Source: Ehrlichia muris AS145
GTDB lineage: Bacteria; Pseudomonadota; Alphaproteobacteria; Rickettsiales; Anaplasmataceae
Length of the DNA: 64,000 nucleotides
Assembly: GCF_000508225.1 (NCBI RefSeq)
Contig: NC_023063.1
Location: forward strand, 310,001 to 374,000
Direction of reading: 5' to 3'
The notes under the pieces are model-generated. The model worked only from the letters and a program-made list of their open reading frames with translations, was not told the origin of the DNA and searched no databases. Positions 47,449 through 56,780 of this stretch are shown one piece after another. Made by a program: the position numbers and the translations under genes. Position 1 is the first letter of the stretch. Every line of letters begins with the position of its first letter.

Positions 47449-47477
47449 TTGACAATTTTTTTGCTGGTTAGCATTAT
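47449..47477 (+). promoter_or_regulatory. Probable sigma-70 promoter of tRNA-Asp
   Basis: A perfect TTGACA at 47449-47454 is followed after 17 bases by CATTAT at 47472-47477 (4 of 6 to the -10 consensus). The -10 box ends 16 bases before the mature tRNA start at 47494, leaving a leader of about 10 nt. Confidence 0.55.
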
Positions 47478-47493
47478 AGAACTTATATTTATC

Positions 47494-47568
47494 GGGGGCG
47501 TAGTTCAGTTGGTTTAGAACGTAAGCCTGTCACGCTTAAGGCCGCGAGTTCGAGTCTCGTCGCTCCCG
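47494..47568 (+). tRNA. tRNA-Asp (anticodon GTC)
   Basis: The cloverleaf folds cleanly: acceptor GGGGGCG/CGCTCCC with one G-U pair, D arm GTTC/GAAC, anticodon stem TAAGC/GCTTA with loop CTGTCAC and anticodon GTC at 47529-47531, and T arm GCGAG-TTCGAGT-CTCGT. The discriminator is G at 47568, an identity element for aspartyl-tRNA synthetase. CCA is not fully encoded (only CA follows). fabI starts 86 bp downstream. Confidence 0.97.
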
Positions 47569-47654
47569 CATCTTGAAAATTTTTTTATTATAGTTTTGTA
47601 ACCTGTTAATTTTGTAGTATTGTAAAGGCATGTCTAAGAAATAAGGAGATATTG

Positions 47655-48473
47655 GTGCTTGCTAGTGATATAATGAAAGGAAAAAAAGGGTTAATTATTG
47701 GGATTGCTAATGATAAATCTTTGGCCTGGGGGATTGCTAAAACCTTAGCTATGCATGGAGCAGATATAGCAGTAACTTATTTATCTGATGTTTTTAAGAA
47801 AAGAATAGATCCTCTGGTAGAATCTATAGGTGTGAAGTTAGTGTTGCAATGTGATGTATCTAAAGAAGATACTGTGGATAGTATGTTTGCACAGCTTAGT
47901 AATGAATGGGAGAGTATAGATTTTTTAGTGCATGCTGTTGCTTTTTCTGATAAAAACGAGCTGAAGGGTAGGTATATTGATACATCACTAAATAATTTTT
48001 TGACATCTATGCATATATCATGTTACTCGCTTACTTATCTTGCTAAAAAAGCGGAGAAGGTTATGTGTAATGGAGGTAGTATATTGACGTTATCTTATTA
48101 TGGTGCTCAGAAAGTAATGCCTCACTATAACGTGATGGGGGTGTGTAAAGCAGCTTTAGAAGCAAGTGTAAAGTATCTTGCTGTTGATTTAGGTTCTCAG
48201 AATATCAGGGTTAATGCTATTTCTGCTGGACCGGTAAGAACTTTAGCATCTTCTGGAATAGGAGATTTCCATTACATATTGACATGGAATAAATATAATG
48301 CGCCTTTGAGGCGTAATACTACAATAGAAGATGTAGGTGGAGCAGCACTTTATTTACTAAGTGATTTAGGTAAAGGTACTACAGGGGAAATTTTGTATGT
48401 TGATAGTGGGTATCATGCTATAGGTATGAAAGCAATAGATGCTCCTGATATTAATTATATTGAGGCTAAATAA
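47655..48473 (+). CDS. fabI: Enoyl-[acyl-carrier-protein] reductase (NADH)
   Basis: Performs the last reduction of each fatty acid elongation cycle. The SDR-fold product has the FabI-type cofactor motif GIANDKSLAWGIA near residues 16-28, DVSKEDTVDS near 68, and the catalytic Y-x6-K in YNVMGVCKAAL near 156-166; a second tyrosine lies seven residues before it (SYYGAQKVMPHYNVMG). GPVRTLASSGI follows in the substrate loop. The start is chosen as GTG at 47655 because AAGGAG at 47643-47648 lies six bases upstream; the overlapping TTG at 47652 is too close and the ATG at 47673 too far. The product is 272 residues, the normal length. Confidence 0.95.
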   Translation: MLASDIMKGKKGLIIGIANDKSLAWGIAKTLAMHGADIAVTYLSDVFKKRIDPLVESIGVKLVLQCDVSKEDTVDSMFAQLSNEWESIDFLVHAVAFSDKNELKGRYIDTSLNNFLTSMHISCYSLTYLAKKAEKVMCNGGSILTLSYYGAQKVMPHYNVMGVCKAALEASVKYLAVDLGSQNIRVNAISAGPVRTLASSGIGDFHYILTWNKYNAPLRRNTTIEDVGGAALYLLSDLGKGTTGEILYVDSGYHAIGMKAIDAPDINYIEAK

Positions 48474-48753
48474 ATCAAAAATATTGTATCTATTTAAATA
48501 TGGTATTGAGTTTTTTATTATTTTAATTCGTGATATTTTTTTTCTTTTTATTATATGTATAAATTTGTTTCACTGAGTGAAGTTTTAGTTGTATATTGCT
48601 ATACATTAAAGAAGAGTTGATCTCTTTATGGGAAATTGATGGATGAGTTTGTTTTTCTATTGTATAATGCAGAGGATCGTGACTCTCAGTAATTGGTGGT
48701 ACTAATGTGGTTTATGGTTTCTCGAGTTATGATTGTAGTTTTGGATTGGCTAT

Positions 48754-50148
48754 ATGAATGATGGTAGTACTGGGCTTTTAGATGGTTATATAAAAGAAAG
48801 ATTTCGGTCTGATAGCCAGGTAATTTGGAAAGAGATTCAAAGCAAATTACATAAGTTTTATGGTAATGCCATATATGATAGTTGGTTAAGTGTACTAGTG
48901 TATGTTAATAATGAAGGTGGTAGAGTTCTACTTTCTGCTCCTACTAGGTTTATCAAAGAATGGATATTAGTGCACTACTTGGATCAAATTTTAAAATATT
49001 GGCAAGATGAAGATCAAAGTGTTTGTTCTGTAGATATTTGCGTTGTGGATAATCAAGATACTAATTTACTAGTTAATATTAAAGATCAACAGGATAAGGA
49101 AGTAAGGAATAATTATGATCATTTGAGTTCTCCTTTAGATCCTAGGTTTACTTTTGACAATTTTGTGGTGGGAAAACCAAATGAACTTGCTTTTGCTGCA
49201 GCAAGGAGAGTAGCAGAGTCTAGCGAACCAATATCTGGAAGTAATCCTTTATTTCTATATGGTGGAGTTGGACTTGGTAAAACTCATTTAATGCATGCTA
49301 TTGCTTGGTATATTATCAAATCTTCTTCAAAAAGAAAAATAGCTTATCTTTCAGCGGAAAAATTTATGTACCAGTATGTTACAGCATTAAGGAGCAAGGA
49401 CATAATGTTGTTTAAAGAACAATTTCGTTCTGTAGATATCTTGATGGTTGATGATGTTCAATTTATTAGTGGTAAGGACAGCACTCAAGAAGAATTCTTT
49501 CACACTTTTAATGCATTAATAGATCAGAATAAGCAGTTAGTAATATCTGCTGATAGATCACCTAGTGATTTGGATGGAGTTGAAGAAAGAATAAAGTCAA
49601 GATTAGGTTGGGGTTTAGTAGCGGATATCAATGAAACAACTTTTGAGCTACGGTTAGGTATATTGCAGCTGAAAGTTGAAAAAATGGGTATTAATATCCC
49701 AAATAAAGTATTAGAGTTTTTAGCAAAAAATATCAAGTCCAATATTAGAGAGTTGGAGGGTGCACTTAATAAGGTAGTAGCACATTCTTCATTAGTTGGT
49801 TGTAGTATTACTTTGGATTCAGCAAGTGATATTTTATCTGATTTGTTGCGTGCAAATCATAGATCAGTGACACTGGAATGTATTCAAAAAAAGGTTGCTG
49901 AGTTCTTTAATATTAAGATGACTGATATGTATTCTACTAGGAGATTAAGGACTTTAGCTCGTCCTAGGCAAGTAGCAATGTATCTATCGAAGAAACTAAC
50001 TCAGAAGAGTTTACCAGAGATCGGAAAGAGTTTTGGAGGTAGAGATCATGCTACAGTAATCCATGCCGTTAAGCAAATAGAAAAGTTAATAGATACAGAT
50101 AGTAAGTTGAGGGATGATATTAATTTATTGACTAGAATGTTAAGGTAA
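48754..50148 (+). CDS. dnaA: Chromosomal replication initiator protein DnaA
   Basis: Binds DnaA boxes at the origin and melts the duplex. The 464-residue protein has the four domains: an N-terminal DnaB-interaction domain with YDSWLSVL, a short linker, the AAA+ domain from about residue 130 ([19 protein letters not shown]) with Walker [10 protein letters not shown] near 170-178 and Walker [12 protein letters not shown], and the C-terminal helix-turn-helix with [15 protein letters not shown] near 430. Start ATG at 48754; a TATAAT lies at 48663-48668 but its -35 region is poor. No cluster of DnaA boxes and no dnaN or recF gene is seen next to it, so the origin need not be here, as in other Rickettsiales. 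Confidence 0.97.
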   Translation: MNDGSTGLLDGYIKERFRSDSQVIWKEIQSKLHKFYGNAIYDSWLSVLVYVNNEGGRVLLSAPTRFIKEWILVHYLDQILKYWQDEDQSVCSVDICVVDNQDTNLLVNIKDQQDKEVRNNYDHLSSPLDPRFTFDNFVVGKPNELAFAAARRVAESSEPISGSNPLFLYGGVGLGKTHLMHAIAWYIIKSSSKRKIAYLSAEKFMYQYVTALRSKDIMLFKEQFRSVDILMVDDVQFISGKDSTQEEFFHTFNALIDQNKQLVISADRSPSDLDGVEERIKSRLGWGLVADINETTFELRLGILQLKVEKMGINIPNKVLEFLAKNIKSNIRELEGALNKVVAHSSLVGCSITLDSASDILSDLLRANHRSVTLECIQKKVAEFFNIKMTDMYSTRRLRTLARPRQVAMYLSKKLTQKSLPEIGKSFGGRDHATVIHAVKQIEKLIDTDSKLRDDINLLTRMLR

Positions 50149-50310
50149 ATCATAAGGTGTGTAACATCGGAGGACTTTATTGTTGTGTGTTCTGCTATTT
50201 GCTATGGTGTATGTTTTTGTATCTTAGATTTATTTAATGTAGTAAAATTCATACGTATTTTTCGATGTTGGGAGTTATTTTAAGCATTTGATGGCATTTA
50301 ACTTGTACAA

Positions 50311-51140
50311 ATTTTTAATTACTTGCTAGTTTGTGATTTATCCATATCTTATTATTTATTTCTTCTTTTGTATGTCGGTTCTGTATTGCAGTGTAATTTT
50401 ATGATCTTCTTTGATTATTTTATAGCTTCTAAATATGGAAAGTAGTACTAAGTATTTCATGAATTTTAACTAATGCACATTTTATGTGAGTAGTATTGTA
50501 ATTATAATTGCCTGCTAGTTTGTGGTTTCTCTATATCGTCTTGCTCACTTGCTTCTTTCTTACGTTGTTCTAATATTGTAGTGTATGGCTTTTCAGTTGT
50601 TCTTGGTTGTCTTGTTACTCCTTCTTGAAAAGGATTATGAATATCCTTACCTACTATGGTTTATCGATAGCTTGTTATTTATTTCTTCTTTTGTATGTCG
50701 GTTCTGTATTGCAGTGTAATTTTATGATCTTCTTTGATTATTTTATAGCTTCTAAATATGGAAAGTAGTACTAAGTATTTCATGAATTTTAACTAATGCA
50801 CATTTTATGTGAGTAGTATTGTAATTATAATTGCCTGCTAGTTTGTGGTTTCTCTATATCATGTTGCTCACTTGCTTCTTACGTTGTTCTAATATTGTAG
50901 TATGGCCTTTCAGTTGTTCTTGGTTGTTTTGTTACTCCTTCTTGAAAAGGATTATGAATATCCTTACCTACTATGATTTATCGATAGCTTATTATTTATT
51001 CTTCTTTTGTATGTCGGTTCTGTATTGCAGTGTAATTTTATGATCTTCTTTGATTATTTTATAGCTTCTAAATATGGAAAGTAGTACTAAGTATTTCATG
51101 AATTTTAACTAATGCACATTTTATGTGAGTAGTATTGTAA
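50311..51140. repeat. Tandem copies of the tail of the 333-residue gene (about 320-bp unit)
   Basis: The motif CCTGCTAGTTTGTGGTTTC starts at 50511 and 50834 and, in the gene itself, at 51150, giving periods of 323 and 316 bp. Each full unit has about 140 bp of gene end (up to GGATTATGAATA) and about 180 bp of downstream DNA, including TTTTGTATGTCGGTTCTG. A further copy at about 50311-50500 keeps the downstream part but has lost about 130 bp of gene-derived sequence after TTTGTGATTTATCC. Copy 50834 has two short deletions within the gene-derived part. Confidence 0.93.
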
Positions 51141-52142
51141 TTATAATTGCCTGCTAGTTTGTGGTTTCTCTATATCATGTTGCTCACTTGCTTCTTTCTT
51201 ACGTTGTTCTAATATTGTAGTGTATGGCTTTTCAGTTATTCTTGGTTGTCTTGTTACTCCTTCTTGAAAAGGATTATGAATAGTTCCTTCTTTGCCTTTG
51301 TCTTCCGTAACCATACCGTATAGACTTTTGCCAACAGTGGTTATAATAAGCAATGGTAGTAGTGGCCCTGCGAGACCTCCAAGACCAAATGTAAGAGTAC
51401 CTAATATGAAATAATAGCAACTGTGTGGGCTCATTACTGCATTAACTAGTTTTTCATCCATGGACCCTAAGGGTTGCTTTGTATCTGCTGGTTTATTAAG
51501 ACCTAATTTTTTCTTTATAGAAGACATTGGATTTAATATATCAATTCCTGTTAGATCTTCTGCAAAGTTGCGTATTGATTCAAGTGAAAAACCTTGTTGT
51601 TCGTGATTATATGCTTGTATGGCTCCTTCTAGAGACTTTTGCTGTTGCTCAGTAAGATCTGTTTTTAGATGAGAGCACGCTATTATTGTTTCAGTTAATT
51701 CTTTAAATTCTTCGTCGGATATATCTTGCATTAGCTTATTAAATTCAGCTAGCAATGAAAGCTTATATACTCCTTGCATTATCATGCTTTTTCTTATATG
51801 TTCTAGGCGTTTTGTACAATCAGTTAGTATTTTTGTTTTGTTGTGTCCTATATAGTTATTATCAGATAGATGGTCTATAATATACTGAGTAAGCATATAT
51901 TCAACATGACTTGATGCTTCGTGGTAAAAGCTTTCACTTGAAATATGTGCTTGAATATCTTCAGGATTTTTTCTCTGGTTGTTGAGTTTTTGTTTTGTTT
52001 GTTCTATATATTCATGTAATAGGTTATTACTATATGTTTGTATTTGTTCAGCTGTGCCATTCATGCATTCTATTATATGGTCTACACATACTGTATTGTC
52101 TTTAGAATATATTGTTTTCAGATCTCGTGTAGGGTAAAACAT
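51141..52142 (-). CDS. Lineage-specific hypothetical protein, 333 residues
   Basis: I do not recognise a family. The first 220 residues are polar and helix-rich with many K, Q, E and H residues (YIEQTKQKLNNQRKNPEDIQ). One strongly hydrophobic segment at about residues 238-270 (ILGTLTFGLGGLAGPLLPLL) could form one or two membrane helices; the last 50 residues are charged (ILEQRKKEASEQHD). There is no N-terminal signal peptide. A long soluble head with a glycine-rich hydrophobic hairpin near the end is seen in some bacterial proteins that enter host membranes, but this is only a suggestion. Start ATG at 52142. Its tail is tandemly duplicated in the spacer beyond it. Confidence 0.78.
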   Translation of the reverse strand: MFYPTRDLKTIYSKDNTVCVDHIIECMNGTAEQIQTYSNNLLHEYIEQTKQKLNNQRKNPEDIQAHISSESFYHEASSHVEYMLTQYIIDHLSDNNYIGHNKTKILTDCTKRLEHIRKSMIMQGVYKLSLLAEFNKLMQDISDEEFKELTETIIACSHLKTDLTEQQQKSLEGAIQAYNHEQQGFSLESIRNFAEDLTGIDILNPMSSIKKKLGLNKPADTKQPLGSMDEKLVNAVMSPHSCYYFILGTLTFGLGGLAGPLLPLLIITTVGKSLYGMVTEDKGKEGTIHNPFQEGVTRQPRITEKPYTTILEQRKKEASEQHDIEKPQTSRQL

Positions 52143-52552
52143 TTTTTAAAGAATTAACTCATTGATAATCCATAATTATACTTCAAGATGTTGATTAATC
52201 AATAAACATATTACATTTATGTATTATTTCGTACAAATTAAGTTAAGAATCTTTAAGGTTATAAGACAAATTTATTAAATAACTTGATACGAGTGTAACC
52301 TATATTATATACAGATTTGTTTTTTAATAGTTTTTACTGTAGTTGTTGAGTTGTTTGGAGTCTAATATATTTTATTTGGATTGAATAAGATATGAATCTT
52401 CGTGATGAAAAGATTAGATTTTATTCTATATATAATTATCAACTACTTACTAAGTTTATGTAGTAATTGTAAAGTGTTAGTTATAAGTAATGATTATAAT
52501 AAGTTATTTATTATATATTTGAGTGTCATAAAGTATTTTTGTAAGTTTTATT
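52143..52552. other. Divergent spacer between the 333-residue gene and nadD
   Basis: About 410 bp, very AT-rich. A 64-codon frame here runs into nadD in another frame and looks like chance. No repeat or RNA. Confidence 0.4.
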
Positions 52553-53113
52553 ATGATGAAAAATTTAACAGTGGGGTTATTAGGTGGATCTTTTAATCCT
52601 CCACATTACGGTCATTTATATATTACTCAAGAAGCTATTAAAAGGTTAGGTATAAATAGGGTATGGTGGTTGGTTGTATCTTATAATCCTTTGAAATTTG
52701 ATGGTGGTTATAGTATTGAAGATAGGATAGCTTTATCTCAGAAGTTAGTTTCTAGTGATACAAGAGTAAGTGTTGTTAAGGTTGAAGAGTGCTATAGTTA
52801 TAATGTTGTGGCTAAATTTAAGAAGTTTAAAAATATTAAATTTGTATGGTTAATGGGAGATGATAATCTTTTTTCTTTTCATTATTGGTATAGATGGAAA
52901 GATTTCTGTAAATTATTGCCAATTGTAGTTTTTGAACGTAGCAAAAATGTATATCGGTCTTTAAATACTCCTTTTGCTAGTTATATGAGAAGTGTATATT
53001 TTGTGAATTTTCAGTTGTTGTTAAATTATCAATATGGATGGATATTTATTAGATTAAGACCTTATGATATCTCGTCTTCTCAAATTAGAGGATATGCTTT
53101 AAATAAAATATAG
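52553..53113 (+). CDS. nadD: Nicotinate-nucleotide adenylyltransferase
   Basis: Joins nicotinate mononucleotide and ATP to give nicotinate adenine dinucleotide, the substrate of NadE. The 186-residue Rossmann-like protein has the adenylyltransferase motif GGSFNPPHYGHL at about residues 10-21, WWLVVSYNPLK near 38-48, FVWLMGDDNLFSFHYWYRW near 100-118, and a C-terminal SSSQIRG (the ISST.IR motif) near 176-182. Two adjacent ATGs (52553 and 52556) are possible starts. It is followed by pdxJ after 66 bp in the same direction. nadE, the next step, is 18 kb to the left on the other strand. Confidence 0.94.
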   Translation: MMKNLTVGLLGGSFNPPHYGHLYITQEAIKRLGINRVWWLVVSYNPLKFDGGYSIEDRIALSQKLVSSDTRVSVVKVEECYSYNVVAKFKKFKNIKFVWLMGDDNLFSFHYWYRWKDFCKLLPIVVFERSKNVYRSLNTPFASYMRSVYFVNFQLLLNYQYGWIFIRLRPYDISSSQIRGYALNKI

Positions 53114-53179
53114 TATTTGTGTAAAATTTTTATTGATAATATATAATATACTTTGATCATAGATGTATGAGAGGGTCTT

Positions 53180-53896
53180 ATGTCAGGTGTTGCTTTAGGA
53201 GTTAATATTGATCATGTTGCAACGTTGCGTAATGCAAGGGGTATTGATTATCCAGATATTCTTGAAGTAGCAAATATAGCAGTAAATTATGGTGCAGATT
53301 TTATAACTGTGCATTTGAGAGAAGATCGCAGGCATATAAAAGATAATGACGTTTTTAGGTTAAAAGAGAATTTAAAAGTTCCATTAAATTTAGAAATTGC
53401 CGCAACTGATGAAATGTTATCAATAGCAATAGAGGTAAAACCAAAATGCGTCTGTTTAGTTCCTGAAAAAAGACAAGAACTCACAACAGAAGGAGGATTG
53501 GATACAAAACGTATTTCTTCCTATTTAGCGTCATTTATTGATAAATTGCATGCCCATAGCATAGATGTTACATTGTTTATTGAACCTGATGTAGATCAAA
53601 TTGACCAAGCAAAAAAACTACATGCTGATAATATAGAACTACATACTGGAAAATATTGTAACAATACTACACAAGATACACTACTGCAGATAAAAAAAGC
53701 TGCAGAATATTGCTACCAACAAAATATGAACTGTCATGCTGGACACGGCTTAAATTATCATAGTGCTGGTATTATAGCAAAAATACCATACATATCAGCA
53801 CTTAACATAGGGCATTTTTTAATTTGTGAATCTGTACTACATGGCATAGGTATGTCCGTTTATAAGATGAAAAAGGTCATTACTAGTACATCTTAA
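53180..53896 (+). CDS. pdxJ: Pyridoxine 5'-phosphate synthase
   Basis: Condenses 1-deoxyxylulose 5-phosphate with 3-amino-2-oxopropyl phosphate in vitamin B6 synthesis. The 238-residue TIM-barrel protein has GVNIDHVATLRNARG near residues 7-21, a GADFITVHLREDRRHI segment near 39-54, CLVPEKRQELTTEGGLD near 91-107 with the catalytic glutamate, IELHTGKYC near 150-158 and AGHGLNYHS near 191-199. These are the family's phosphate and substrate sites. Start ATG at 53180. Its TAA stop (53894-53896) directly abuts the stop codon of the convergent HU/IHF gene with no base between. Confidence 0.97.
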   Translation: MSGVALGVNIDHVATLRNARGIDYPDILEVANIAVNYGADFITVHLREDRRHIKDNDVFRLKENLKVPLNLEIAATDEMLSIAIEVKPKCVCLVPEKRQELTTEGGLDTKRISSYLASFIDKLHAHSIDVTLFIEPDVDQIDQAKKLHADNIELHTGKYCNNTTQDTLLQIKKAAEYCYQQNMNCHAGHGLNYHSAGIIAKIPYISALNIGHFLICESVLHGIGMSVYKMKKVITSTS

Positions 53897-54181
53897 TTAA
53901 TTATCTAAATAGTTAATAGCATTTGATAACTTTTTGCTTGATCTGAATCTTACTCTTTTTTTAGGAGCTAGCGTTTCTAACTTTCCGGTTTTAGGGTTGT
54001 GATATTTTTTTTCTGCACATTGAATAACATGTAGTGTTCCAACATTGTGCAACCTTATTAGATGAGAAGTTTCTAATGCGTTTTGTATACTTAGCATTAC
54101 TAGATCATAAGCTTGACTTGATACCTTTTTTGTTAATCCCAACTCTCCCATAAGTGTTCTCACTACCATATCCTTACTCAT
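53897..54181 (-). CDS. HU/IHF family DNA-binding protein
   Basis: Small nucleoid protein that bends DNA as a dimer. The 94-residue product has the helical N-terminus (TLMGELGLTKKVSSQAYDLV), the turn RLHNVGTLHV at about residues 43-52 (family I.GFG.F), the beta-arm region with HNPKTGKLETLAPKKRVRFRSSK near 61-83 (N-P-x-T-G is diagnostic) and a final helix. The family glycine-phenylalanine turn is altered to NVGTL, and the arm lacks the usual arginine-rich start, so HU versus IHF cannot be settled. Start ATG at 54181. Its stop codon abuts that of pdxJ, so transcripts of the two genes must overlap at their 3' ends. Confidence 0.9.
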   Translation of the reverse strand: MSKDMVVRTLMGELGLTKKVSSQAYDLVMLSIQNALETSHLIRLHNVGTLHVIQCAEKKYHNPKTGKLETLAPKKRVRFRSSKKLSNAINYLDN

Positions 54182-54528
54182 AACTTAAACTCCTAATTTT
54201 ACATAACTGAACAAGATTTAGGATATTAGGTTAGTTCATATAGTCAACTAAATTTATTTGTTATTACTTAAAGCATGATTAATTAGCCTGCAATTTTAAG
54301 TAGATAATAATATTTTTTATAAATTTTTTAGCAAAATTATTATCATATTAATATAGATGTAAAATTTAGTAAATATTTTGTAATAGCAACATATTCAAAT
54401 TATATTTGGGTACTTTTGGTGATTTTTGACCTTTATATTTAATTGATATTATTTGTAATATATAATTTTATTTTTATTATTCTAAATTGCCGATTCTAAA
54501 TATGTAAAATTAAAAAATTGACTGTAAT
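54182..54528. other. Gene-free spacer between holB and the HU/IHF gene
   Basis: About 350 bp, extremely AT-rich. Nothing recognisable. Confidence 0.4.
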
Positions 54529-55416
54529 TTATAGTAAATTAATTATGATATTAATTAAGTTGAGCATTAGTGATTTTTTATCTAATTGAAATTTGTTTGC
54601 ATAAGATATTAATTGTTGTGCTTGAGATAGTTTTGATAGTAATTGATCAATGTTGATTTTATTCTTTATGTTATCAGTTAGGTGCTTGTAATCACTTAAA
54701 TTTGTTGATATACCTAATGTTTCTTTTGCTAGGTCTGATATGATAGTAAATAATATATGTTCTACTTTGTAAAAGCTGATCTCAGTTGTTATCGCATGTT
54801 CTATTGTTTTGTTATCATATTGATTGAAAAGTATTGAAATGAAGCATTCGTATAGTTCAATTTCTTTATCAATATCTTGATTGACCATTCCTGGGGTTCC
54901 TGGATAGATATGACTTATTTTTTTGTAATCTAGGTGTGGGAAGTTGTTTTTAACAACCTGTTGTGTTTCGTATGGATTAAGATCTGATAACCCTAATGTA
55001 AAGCATCTTGATCTTATAACTGCTGGGATTTTATGTAGATTATGACTAATTAAGATAATAATAGAATTGTTAGGGGTTTCTTCTAGAATTTTAAGCATTG
55101 CATTGATGGCATTGATAGTTAGGTTATCAATGCTATCCACTATTACTATTCTGTATTTAAATCTTGCTGTGCTTAAATAAAGAAAGTTTTTTATGTTTCT
55201 AATTTTTTCTATTCCTATTATTTCTTCATTATCATTAATTATTAAAAGGTCAGGGTTATAGTAGTTTAAGTTTGTTGATTGTGTTAGATATTGAGCAAAG
55301 TGACATGCCAGTGTTGCTTTTCCAATGCCTCTATTACCATAGATTAGCCATGATTGTATATGAGTATTCTGTATTAGTGTATTTTTTGCTAATGTGTGTC
55401 CTACAATCTTATCCAT
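54529..55416 (-). CDS. holB: DNA polymerase III subunit delta'
   Basis: Clamp-loader subunit. The 295-residue product begins KIVGHTLAKNTLI, then WLIYGNRGIGKATLACHFA with a modified Walker A (GNRGIGKA, residues 27-34), YRIVIVDSIDNLTINAINAML with a Walker B-like VDSID, and LKILEETPNN followed by SHNLHKIPAVIRSRC (sensor 1/SRC region). The last residue of the P-loop is alanine instead of serine or threonine, consistent with delta' being a non-hydrolysing stator. It is shorter than E. coli HolB (334). Start ATG at 55416. Confidence 0.87.
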   Translation of the reverse strand: MDKIVGHTLAKNTLIQNTHIQSWLIYGNRGIGKATLACHFAQYLTQSTNLNYYNPDLLIINDNEEIIGIEKIRNIKNFLYLSTARFKYRIVIVDSIDNLTINAINAMLKILEETPNNSIIILISHNLHKIPAVIRSRCFTLGLSDLNPYETQQVVKNNFPHLDYKKISHIYPGTPGMVNQDIDKEIELYECFISILFNQYDNKTIEHAITTEISFYKVEHILFTIISDLAKETLGISTNLSDYKHLTDNIKNKINIDQLLSKLSQAQQLISYANKFQLDKKSLMLNLINIIINLL

Positions 55417-55705
55417 ATTAAAAATTTTATTTGAGATATCTTAAACATCTAAATACAAAGCTAAGTTAGTCAGGAGAAAATTATCCAACTAATTCTTTGA
55501 TTATAATAATTAGTCAGTATGACGTGGATATTTTTTTTGTAAATACTGATTTTATTCTTCAACAATATTCATTAAGTTAAATAATGCTAAGATAAAAATT
55601 GATTGTAAAGGATATGACTGTACTGGTGATTGCAGCAGTTCATTGATAAAGTAATTTAGATTTTACAAGTTAATACGCATTTTTTTCATTTATAAAGTAT
55701 ATTTA
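55417..55705. other. Spacer upstream of holB
   Basis: About 290 bp, AT-rich, lying between the holB start and the inverted tsaC fragment. No gene seen. Confidence 0.35.
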
Positions 55706-55893
55706 ACAAAATTAAACAGTTCTCTACCCTTACAAAACACGCAACCCAGATAATACAGAAAATTTTCTCCAGGAGCAGTCACTTTTGTATTACCAATTCA
55801 TAACTACAATAATTTACCTAAACAATTCTTCAATAATACTATTGGAATAAGAGTCCCAGACCATCCCATAGCTTTAGAAATATTAAATAATTT
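55706..55893 (+). pseudogene. Inverted partial copy of tsaC
   Basis: This plus-strand stretch is the reverse complement of 56161-56349 inside the intact tsaC gene, nearly base for base over about 188 bp. In sense direction it reads QFSTLTKHATQIIQK and then shifts frame because of one extra base (GAAAATTTTCTCC against GAAACTTTCTCC in tsaC). After 55893 the similarity fades. It has no start or stop of its own and is clearly a dead fragment. The two arms are about 267 bp apart and could pair as a very long hairpin or recombine to invert the segment between them, which includes the tsaC 3' end. Confidence 0.92.
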
Positions 55894-55929
55894 AATAATT
55901 CTGTTTAGTATAAAATTAGTACTTATGAC

Positions 55930-56520
55930 CTAATTTACAATATTTTGTATTACATCCTGAATTTTCTTTTTTGACACTGCTCCTTCTCTTAGTATTTTGT
56001 GTGATGTTAAATCAATTACTGTTGATTCAATGCCTTTTACTAAATTATCATCTTCTATTATTACTGAAATATTCTGTTTGATTGTTTCTTGCACTTGATG
56101 TAGAGCAGTGACACTAGGTTGTCCGGAAATATTGACGCTTGTTCCTACGACAGGATTATCAAAATTATTTAATATTTCTAAAGCTATGGGATGGTCTGGG
56201 ACTCTTATTCCAATAGTATTATTGAAGAATTGTTTAGGTAAATTATTGTAGTTATGAATTGGTAATACAAAAGTGACTGCTCCTGGAGAAAGTTTCTGTA
56301 TTATCTGGGTTGCGTGTTTTGTAAGGGTAGAGAACTGTTTAATTTTGTCAATGCTACCAAGTAGTAGTGATAAAGGTTTATTATGTGATCTGCCTTTTAT
56401 TTGATATATTTTTTGTATTGCTTCAATGCTGTATGCATCTCCAGCTAGTGCATATACAGTTTCGGTGGGAAATAGTATTAAGTGTTTGTTTTTTAATGCT
56501 TGTACTGCTTGTGAGATCAT
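55930..56520 (-). CDS. tsaC: L-threonylcarbamoyladenylate synthase (TsaC/YrdC/Sua5 family)
   Basis: Makes threonylcarbamoyl-AMP from threonine, bicarbonate and ATP for the t6A37 modification of ANN-decoding tRNAs. The 196-residue product has LILFPTETVYALAGDA near residues 14-29, IYQIKGRSHNKPLSLLL near 38-54, the SPGAVTFVLP segment near 75-84, GIRVPDHP near 98-105 and VGTSVNISGQPSV near 119-131. These are the substrate-pocket motifs of the YrdC fold; the extra Sua5 domain is absent. Start ATG at 56520. A segment covering residues about 58-120 is copied in inverted orientation behind the gene. Confidence 0.95.
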   Translation of the reverse strand: MISQAVQALKNKHLILFPTETVYALAGDAYSIEAIQKIYQIKGRSHNKPLSLLLGSIDKIKQFSTLTKHATQIIQKLSPGAVTFVLPIHNYNNLPKQFFNNTIGIRVPDHPIALEILNNFDNPVVGTSVNISGQPSVTALHQVQETIKQNISVIIEDDNLVKGIESTVIDLTSHKILREGAVSKKKIQDVIQNIVN

Positions 56521-56780
56521 TTTATATATAAGTTAATTTTTCTATATCATTAATAATACAAATGTAATGTTAATGATAGAGTTATACTGTGGAAGCAATT
56601 AAATATTTTATATAGATACTTGTTTACAAAGATGTGGAACTTTTTATGAACCTGTGACAGTTTATTTTTTGTTTTCTATATCAAAAGAAGTTTTACTGTC
56701 ATTTTTATTAATATAGTTTTATATATGATAGGGAATTATGATGCATTTGTCCTATATTTGATAGTAACTATTTCATAATT

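Noticed and set aside
50330-50350. TTATCCATA near dnaA, one mismatch from a DnaA box
   Set aside because: Only one such site was seen, it lies within a degraded repeat copy, and no cluster or AT-rich unwinding element with replication genes accompanies it. It is not evidence of an origin.
50831-51043. Plus-strand 70-codon frame in the repeat array behind the 333-residue gene
   Set aside because: It is antisense to a copied gene tail and arises from the repeat sequence.
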